DNA of 17,762 bases, from assembly GCA_023443485.1 (NCBI GenBank), contig JAEZUH010000116.1, positions 1 to 17,762 on the forward strand, read 5' to 3'. Each line of letters opens with the position of its first letter. Position 1 is the first letter of the stretch. The notes beneath the pieces are model-generated. The model saw only the letters and a list, made by a program, of their open reading frames with translations, was not told the origin of the DNA and searched no databases. The translations under genes and the position numbers were made by a program. Origin of the DNA: Bacillota bacterium. Lineage in GTDB: Bacteria > Bacillota_I > Bacilli_A > RFN20 > CAG-826. Below are positions 12,767 through 17,762 of this stretch, piece by piece.

Positions 12767-14830
12767 ATGAACAAAAAATATGACCCGCTTTTTACATCGT
12801 GGAAAATCAGAAATGTCGAGATTAAAAACCGTATTGTCATGACATCAATGGGCGGAACCAGTCTCTTTGGTTGGATGGAACCAGCTCATTTTGATGAAGA
12901 AGCCGCGAAATTTATCATGGGAAAAGCCAAGAATAATGTCGGTTTAATTCTACCGGGTATTGCCCCAATCAAGAACCCAATGATGGGTGGATGGCTATAT
13001 TCTAATAAAGGAATGTACAAGAAGCTAAAAGTTTTCATGGACGAACTCCATAAAACAGGCGCTAAATTGTTTGTCCAATTAACGGCTGGCTTTGGTCGCT
13101 CCATGGCATTAAACGATGTCATGGTCAAATGCAGCACAAACAAGGTGTTAGGCACCTTAATGAAACCAGTCTTTAATATGGACTGGATTAACTCGGCTCC
13201 CAGTGTCACTCCTAATCGTTGGAGTGATAAGGTCATGACCAAAGAAATGACCGAAAAACAAATTCAAAAGATCATTGAAGGATTCGCGAAAACCGCCAAA
13301 CTTTGTATGGAAGCCGGTGTTGATGGTGTGGAAGTCCACGCTGTTCATGAAGGCTATCTACTCGATCAATTCACAATGAAATACACCAATCTTAGAAAAG
13401 ATAAGTGGGGTGGCAGTTTTGAAAACCGCTACCGCTTCCCTGTTGAGATTGTTAAAGCCATTAAAGAGGCCTGTGGTAAGGATTATCCTGTCTCGCTACG
13501 TTATTCTGTTGTCAGTAAGACAAAAGGCTTTAATCAAGGCGCATTACCCGGTGAAGAATACACCGAGGTGGGCCGCGACATGGAAGAAAGCGAAAGAGCC
13601 GCTAAATATCTCCAAGAAGCCGGTTATGACATGCTCAACTGCGATAATGGAACATATGATGCTTGGTACTGGGCCCATCCACCAGTGTACATGAATAATA
13701 ACTGCAACCTTCCTGAAGTTGAACATATTAAAAAGTTTGTTGATATTCCAGTTGTATGCGCTGGCCGTATGACACCGGAAGTCGCTGCCGAATCCATTAA
13801 AGCAAATAAGATTGATGGTATGGGCGTGGCCCGTCAATTCCTCTCTGATGAAGAATGGGTCACCAAATTAATGGAGGGAAGAGAAGAAGAAATTCGTCCT
13901 TGTATACAATGTCATAATGGTTGTTTCAATATGGCTCACTATAAAGGCGTGGCCAACGATCAGGATTTGCATGATGCCCTTCATATGGCGCGATGCGCCC
14001 TTAATCCGGAAACAATGCAATCAAAGAAATATAAAATCGTCAAAGCCAAGAAGGCGAAAAATGTCGTCGTTATCGGAGGCGGTATCGGTGGTATGGAAGC
14101 CGCCATTGTCTTAGCGAAGCGTGGCCATAAAGTCACCATCGTTGAAAAAACCGATAAATTAGGTGGCGTTTTTACTGCAGCTTGCACACCTTCCTTTAAG
14201 GAAAATGACAAGCGTTTAGTTGAGTGGTATCTCAATGAGATTAAAAAGTATCCCTCAATCAAAATCGAACTAAAAGAAGAGGCGAACTGTTTAGATTGTT
14301 TCGCTAAGGGATTTGACGAAGTCGTCATTGCCACTGGTTCTAGAGCGCGTCATCTCCATGTCCCTGGAGGAGAAAAAGCCGTTGAAGCAGTTGATTTCTT
14401 ATCCGGAAAAGTCGATGTTGGTGAAAATCCAGTCATCATCGGAGGCGGATTAACTGGCTGTGAAATCGCTTATGAACTATGTCTTAAAGGCAAAAAGCCA
14501 ACGATTGTCGAAATGAAAAACGATCTTATCGCTGTCAAAGGTGTGTGCTTAGCCAATAGTTCTTATTTACGCGATTACTTCGCATTACATCACACTCCGA
14601 TCCATCTTGAAACGATGGTTAAAGAGATTAAAAACAACGCTGTCGTTGTCGTTGACAAAGAAGGCACCGAATCCACTATTCCAGCCAGCGGAGTGATTAG
14701 TTCCATCGGTTATATTCCTTCTCCGCTCAGCAAAAAAGGAAAACATGTCCATCTCGTTGGTGACTGCAATGGTATCGGTAACTTACGTACCGTTATCTGG
14801 CGCGCCTGGGATGTGGCGATGAAAATTTAA
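12767..14830 (+). CDS. FMN/FAD/[4Fe-4S] ene-reductase (2-enoate / 2,4-dienoyl-CoA reductase family)
   Basis: 687 residues. Old-yellow-enzyme-type reductase that passes electrons from NAD(P)H through FAD and an Fe-S cluster to FMN and then onto a C=C double bond. The N-terminal TIM barrel (about 1-370) carries GVEVHAVHEGYLLDQF (186-201) with candidate catalytic Tyr197, then the KWGGSFENRYRF signature (213-224). [4Fe-4S] ligands are Cys379, 382, 386 and 410. The FAD motif is VVVIGGGIGGMEAA (433-446) and the nucleotide motif IIGGGLTGCEIAYE (557-570). Length fits 2-enoate reductase, cinnamate reductase and BaiCD-like enzymes. RBS AGAGG lies seven bases before the ATG. Codons favour GCC, GTC, ATC and ACC more than minus-strand neighbours. 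Substrate unknown. Confidence 0.92.
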   Translation: MNKKYDPLFTSWKIRNVEIKNRIVMTSMGGTSLFGWMEPAHFDEEAAKFIMGKAKNNVGLILPGIAPIKNPMMGGWLYSNKGMYKKLKVFMDELHKTGAKLFVQLTAGFGRSMALNDVMVKCSTNKVLGTLMKPVFNMDWINSAPSVTPNRWSDKVMTKEMTEKQIQKIIEGFAKTAKLCMEAGVDGVEVHAVHEGYLLDQFTMKYTNLRKDKWGGSFENRYRFPVEIVKAIKEACGKDYPVSLRYSVVSKTKGFNQGALPGEEYTEVGRDMEESERAAKYLQEAGYDMLNCDNGTYDAWYWAHPPVYMNNNCNLPEVEHIKKFVDIPVVCAGRMTPEVAAESIKANKIDGMGVARQFLSDEEWVTKLMEGREEEIRPCIQCHNGCFNMAHYKGVANDQDLHDALHMARCALNPETMQSKKYKIVKAKKAKNVVVIGGGIGGMEAAIVLAKRGHKVTIVEKTDKLGGVFTAACTPSFKENDKRLVEWYLNEIKKYPSIKIELKEEANCLDCFAKGFDEVVIATGSRARHLHVPGGEKAVEAVDFLSGKVDVGENPVIIGGGLTGCEIAYELCLKGKKPTIVEMKNDLIAVKGVCLANSSYLRDYFALHHTPIHLETMVKEIKNNAVVVVDKEGTESTIPASGVISSIGYIPSPLSKKGKHVHLVGDCNGIGNLRTVIWRAWDVAMKI

Positions 14831-14839
14831 AAAAAAAGA

Positions 14840-14871
14840 AAAAAACCGATTTCGAAAGACTTCGGTTTTTT
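14840..14871 (+). terminator. Terminator after the ene-reductase, probably bidirectional
   Basis: AAAAAACCGA (14840-14849) pairs with TCGGTTTTTT (14862-14871) around a 12-base loop, ten bases after the stop. The A-run on the left and T-run on the right let it work in both directions, so it may also end the convergent small membrane-protein gene, which stops at 14881. Confidence 0.85.
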
Positions 14872-14880
14872 ATTAATGAA

Positions 14881-15147
14881 CTAATGCTTTTTATCCTTGA
14901 TAGCATTATGTAAATCAATACTATTAATCACGATACGAACTGTTGTTAGTATGGCAATAATTGAAATCACAACAATCAATCCTATATAAATTTTTTGAGG
15001 AATGAAAAAAAGCGCATCGATATTTGAGAAATCAGAAGTTGCACACCCATAGATTATGTGGCCGAGCAAAGTAAATTGAACTATTACAAGCAGCAATAGG
15101 ATTGCCAATCGAATACTAATTTCAAATATTTCTCTTTTCTTGCTCAT
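14881..15147 (-). CDS. Small membrane protein, unknown function (2 TM)
   Basis: 88 residues; I do not recognise a family. Two hydrophobic segments, about residues 12-34 (IRLAILLLLVIVQFTLLGHI) and 52-75 (KIYIGLIVVISIIAILTTVR), are separated by a short, mildly acidic loop. There are basic or charged ends (MSKKRE, DKKH), so a two-pass inner-membrane protein with both ends probably inside. The only upstream purine stretch is AAGAAG, very close to the ATG, so the ribosome binding site is weak. It is divergent from the next gene with 77 bases between. The convergent terminator with the ene-reductase gene and the typical membrane pattern favour a real gene, but coding status is less sure than for its neighbours. 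Confidence 0.6.
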   Translation of the reverse strand: MSKKREIFEISIRLAILLLLVIVQFTLLGHIIYGCATSDFSNIDALFFIPQKIYIGLIVVISIIAILTTVRIVINSIDLHNAIKDKKH

Positions 15148-15174
15148 ATCTTCTTAATTTTATATTTAAAGTTT

Positions 15175-15202
15175 TTGCGATACTAGAAAAAAATTGTACA
15201 AT
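15175..15202 (+). promoter_or_regulatory. Candidate promoter of the 4-TM membrane protein
   Basis: TTGCGA (15175-15180) and TACAAT (15197-15202) are 16 bases apart, four of six and five of six against consensus. Transcription would begin near 15209, giving a 16-base leader with AAAGAAG as the only ribosome-binding-like stretch. Moderate support because the region is A/T-rich. Confidence 0.45.
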
Positions 15203-15224
15203 ATTAATAACAAAGAAGATTATT

Positions 15225-15632
15225 ATGAAAAATCGAATTTTATTTAATGTATTAAATTGGATTTGCATCGGCATTATTTTTGCCTTCCTTTTGGCTCCGA
15301 TGGATGAGCGTCTTATTGGACTAGGAAATGATCCTGTATTTTGGCCGATTGTTGTTAATTTGGTCACACCTTTCAATGGAGGAATACTCTTCATTGTCAT
15401 CGGATCCTTGTGGATTCTAGTTATTCTCATTTTTTTAACATTTAATATTATTTTTCAAATCAGTAAAATGCAAATAGGTATTTTAATCACCTCACTGCTC
15501 GTTCTCGTTCTCTTTATTTATAAAAGCGATAATGTGTTTTTTATTATACCTGCGGCTATGTCTGCCCTTTGCTTTCTTCTTCATTGGACAGATTTCATCC
15601 TTCGAAGAAAAGAAAAACTATCAATAAATTAA
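15225..15632 (+). CDS. Small membrane protein, unknown function (about 4 TM)
   Basis: 135 residues; no family recognised. Four hydrophobic segments are visible: about 8-25, 52-76 (NGGILFIVIGSLWILVILIF), 83-100 and 105-125. The longest hydrophilic loop (about 26-45) contains PMDERLIGLGNDP. The C terminus is basic (RRKEKLSIN), probably cytoplasmic. It has its own candidate promoter and a terminator 32 bases after the stop, so it looks like a single-gene transcript. Trp is encoded as TGG throughout. Together with the divergent 2-TM gene it forms a small membrane-protein locus between metabolic genes and a secreted nuclease. No conserved motif suggests a role. Confidence 0.72.
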   Translation: MKNRILFNVLNWICIGIIFAFLLAPMDERLIGLGNDPVFWPIVVNLVTPFNGGILFIVIGSLWILVILIFLTFNIIFQISKMQIGILITSLLVLVLFIYKSDNVFFIIPAAMSALCFLLHWTDFILRRKEKLSIN

Positions 15633-15663
15633 CAAAAAAATAAATAGCCTCAAAGCCGATAAT

Positions 15664-15686
15664 AGCCTGACTAAAGAGGCTTTTTT
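15664..15686 (+). terminator. Rho-independent terminator after the 4-TM protein
   Basis: AGCCT (15664-15668) pairs with AGGCT (15677-15681) around an 8-base loop, followed by a run of six T ending at 15686. An alternative left arm AGCCTC at 15646-15651 could make a six-pair stem with GAGGCT and a larger loop. The stem is short but the T-run is good. Confidence 0.65.
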
Positions 15687-15706
15687 AATTGTTAAAATCA
15701 TTAGCG

Positions 15707-15736
15707 TTGCCAATATATATTGTTCATGTTTAAATT
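15707..15736 (+). promoter_or_regulatory. Candidate promoter of the secreted nuclease gene
   Basis: TTGCCA (15707-15712, five of six) and TAAATT (15731-15736, four of six) are 18 bases apart. The start point would be about 15743, only some eight bases before the ATG at 15751. The ribosome-binding-like stretch is TTGGGA. An earlier pair, TTGTTA with TATATA, is also possible. Confidence 0.4.
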
Positions 15737-15750
15737 ACTTGGGAATATTT

Positions 15751-17762
15751 ATGAAAAAAATCAAACAAATCACTCTACTTGTCGCTCTTGCTTTAACTTC
15801 TGGAGTCGCCTCATTGGCTTCTCTCAATCACTTTTCTTCTTTCGAAAGTGCTACTGCCTTAAATCCTGCCGATGGCGCTTCATACTACGCCACAAATGCC
15901 AATGATATGTATTATTCCGGTATTGATGAATCATTAGAGGGAGAAGACCTCATGGTCGCTCTATCTACATTAACAACAACTGGATTTGTAAGTAACTCAT
16001 ACTCTTCTTTACCGAGCATTTATCAATATAGCGATCTTTCATTAACAGACAGCAGCAAAATGGTGATGGTCTATACTGGCACAGAAGTATCTTTTTCTCC
16101 TGGAGGTATGCCAGGAAGCACTAATAAAGAGCATGTCTGGCCAGCCTCATGGTATGGCAATGGAACTAGAACTGAAAGCGCTGGTTCGCCTGGCGCTGAT
16201 GCACACAACGTCTGGCCTTCCGCCAGCGATCTCAATAGCAAGCGTGGCTCATGCGCTTTCGACGAATTAGACTTTTCTACATCTTATAAAGCTTATGAAT
16301 TTAATCGAACCGATTGGAGCTATGGAACGGAAGGAGATAACGATTCTTTCGTTTGGTCTACCGCTTTTAATTATTCAAATGGCCAAGCCGATGATGCTTT
16401 ATACCCCGCTGAGGGGCATCGCGGAGCGATTGCACGTATTCTAATGTATGTTGCAACAAGATATCGCAATGATACGAGATATCCAGTTATGCTTCACGAC
16501 CAAGCTGTCACATTAAATACAGGCCGTATTGGTAAATTGTCTACCTTATTAAAATGGCATTTTATGGAGCCACCCACTGAATGGGAAATCAGAAGAAATA
16601 ATGAAGTGGCCACAAGATGGCATCACAACCGAAATCCTTTTGTTGATCACCCTGAGTATGCTTCTAGAATCTTCTATACTTTACCTGAACCAGGTTCGAG
16701 CACTCCAACAGCAGCAGTCAAAACTGCTATTGAGACATATGGGGGCCTCAATCAAGGTATTGTTCTTGAACACAGCGCCTTAACTTTAAATGAAGGCCAA
16801 AGCACCAAAATTAATGTAACTAATAACCCAAATAGTGAATCAATCACTTGGTCAAGTGACAACACTAGTGTTGCCGACGTCGATAGTCAAGGAAATGTCT
16901 CGGCTAAAATTGCCGGAACCGCCACTATCACCGCGCAAGGAACAGAAACAAGCGCTACTTGCGTTGTTACTGTCATAGATCCTAATGCCGTTGTCCCAAT
17001 AACAAGTTTAACTGTCAGCCCAACTACCAAATCATTACAGGTTGGAAAAGAAATTAGCATTGTTCCTACCATTGCACCAACCAATGCCACAAATAAAGTC
17101 CTGAATTGGACTTCATCTAATACAGGAGTTGGAGTTGTTAGTTCTAATGGTCATGTCATAGGAGTTGGAGAAGGAACGACCACTATCACCGCTTTCACCA
17201 CCGATGGAAGCGGGCTAAGTGCTATATGTGCAGTAACCGTTACGCCATTAACTGCTGGCGTAGGAGGCTGGAATATTGTCACTGATTCATCATCGTTGGC
17301 TGTCGGGGATAAATTAGTCATGGCCTCAGCCGAAAAAGGTTTCACAGCTGGAGATGTGTCTGGTACCTATATGACTAATTTTGCTTCAGAATTTAGTGAA
17401 GACAAGGCTAGTATCACTACTTTGAACGCCAATACAATGGAACTAACCTTAGGGGGTGCTTCTGGAGCATGGACTTTGTCCAATGCTTCCAGTCAATTAC
17501 TCGGTGCCACTGCAGCAAAAAGTGTTGCTTGGGATAGTGGAACTACCACTTGGACTATTTCGATTTCTGGCTCAAACGCTACTATTCAAAACGCAACATC
17601 TTCCTATGGAAGATTCCTCTATAACGTTAGCGCGCCTCGGTTCACAACATATACTTCAGCGACAAGTTCAAGTATGCTTCTCCCTCAGTTATATCGCTTT
17701 ACGGATGAAGGTTCAGATGAGGTCAAACAAGAAGCCTATAATTTCGTTTCAACATTCATGAA
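15751..17762 (+). CDS. Secreted endonuclease I-family nuclease with Big_2 domains, 3' end outside window
   Basis: Partial: 670 codons are open from the ATG at 15751 to the right edge. A Sec-type signal peptide is clear (MKKIKQ, then a hydrophobic stretch to about residue 25). The endonuclease-I core covers about 60-310: NKEHVWPASW (125-134, with Glu127-His128 as expected metal/catalytic residues), DAHNVWPSASDLNSKRG (150-166), EGHRGAIARILMYVATRY (221-238), and LLKWH (266-270) followed by NRNPFVDHPEY (293-303). Two Ig-like Big_2 repeats follow (about 338-409 and 417-498; each has TWSS/NWTSSN and GTATITA/GTTTITA). A further domain (about 505-650) contains GRFLYNVSAPRFTTYTS. Likely an exported DNA/RNA-degrading enzyme for nutrient scavenging. 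Confidence 0.88.
   Translation, partial: MKKIKQITLLVALALTSGVASLASLNHFSSFESATALNPADGASYYATNANDMYYSGIDESLEGEDLMVALSTLTTTGFVSNSYSSLPSIYQYSDLSLTDSSKMVMVYTGTEVSFSPGGMPGSTNKEHVWPASWYGNGTRTESAGSPGADAHNVWPSASDLNSKRGSCAFDELDFSTSYKAYEFNRTDWSYGTEGDNDSFVWSTAFNYSNGQADDALYPAEGHRGAIARILMYVATRYRNDTRYPVMLHDQAVTLNTGRIGKLSTLLKWHFMEPPTEWEIRRNNEVATRWHHNRNPFVDHPEYASRIFYTLPEPGSSTPTAAVKTAIETYGGLNQGIVLEHSALTLNEGQSTKINVTNNPNSESITWSSDNTSVADVDSQGNVSAKIAGTATITAQGTETSATCVVTVIDPNAVVPITSLTVSPTTKSLQVGKEISIVPTIAPTNATNKVLNWTSSNTGVGVVSSNGHVIGVGEGTTTITAFTTDGSGLSAICAVTVTPLTAGVGGWNIVTDSSSLAVGDKLVMASAEKGFTAGDVSGTYMTNFASEFSEDKASITTLNANTMELTLGGASGAWTLSNASSQLLGATAAKSVAWDSGTTTWTISISGSNATIQNATSSYGRFLYNVSAPRFTTYTSATSSSMLLPQLYRFTDEGSDEVKQEAYNFVSTFM

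Noticed and set aside
1..17762. Recoded TGA (Mycoplasma genetic code)
   Set aside because: ecfA2 and rlmB both end in TGA at family-appropriate positions, and Trp is encoded by TGG throughout.
1..17762. CRISPR arrays, insertion sequences, tRNA or rRNA genes
   Set aside because: No regularly spaced repeats, transposase-like frames, terminal inverted repeats or cloverleaf-like segments were seen. Intergenic gaps are all short.

Overview
The window looks like a chromosomal segment from a low-GC Firmicutes/Bacilli-type bacterium, possibly one of the uncultured anaerobic lineages close to the Mollicutes. The evidence is A/T-rich codon use, strong GGAGG-type ribosome binding sites, Bacillus-like gene order, and an oxygen-sensitive [FeFe]-hydrogenase. 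TGA is a stop (ends of ecfA2 and rlmB) and Trp is TGG, so the Mycoplasma code (TGA = Trp) is excluded. The taxonomic placement is inference.

Layout. (1) 1-6501, all minus strand: a housekeeping run. In transcription order it is cysS, rlmB, a SigH-like sigma factor, ecfA1-ecfA2-ecfT (energising module of ECF vitamin/metal importers), truA, and a yebC-family gene cut by the window edge. In Bacillus subtilis the cysS-rlmB-sigH genes and the ecfA1-ecfA2-ecfT-truA genes sit at opposite ends of the large ribosomal-protein/RNA-polymerase block. Here the two ends are directly joined. (2) 6529-10841, minus strand: a hydCBA operon for a trimeric NAD(H)/ferredoxin-linked [FeFe]-hydrogenase, with a clear sigma-A-type promoter, palindromes around it and a terminator after it. 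(3) 10862-12643, minus strand: the two subunits of an aconitase-X (AcnX) dehydratase with their own terminator. (4) 12767-14830, plus strand, divergent from AcnX: a large FMN/FAD/Fe-S ene-reductase of the 2-enoate/2,4-dienoyl-CoA reductase family. (5) 14881-15632: two divergent small membrane proteins of unknown function. (6) 15751 to the right edge, plus strand: a secreted endonuclease-I-family nuclease with two Ig-like (Big_2) repeats and a further C-terminal domain. The gene is open at the window edge.

How it may work together. The hydrogenase genes point to fermentative metabolism with H2 as an electron sink or source. AcnX makes an alpha,beta-unsaturated acid by dehydration, and the divergent reductase belongs to a family that reduces such double bonds. 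The pair could form a 'dehydrate then reduce' module that disposes of NADH next to a hydrogenase handling the same electrons. This is the most interesting metabolic hypothesis here, but the substrate cannot be read from sequence. At the regulatory level, the SigH-like gene has a hairpin that buries its ribosome binding site, and ecfA1 appears to have a leaderless transcript.
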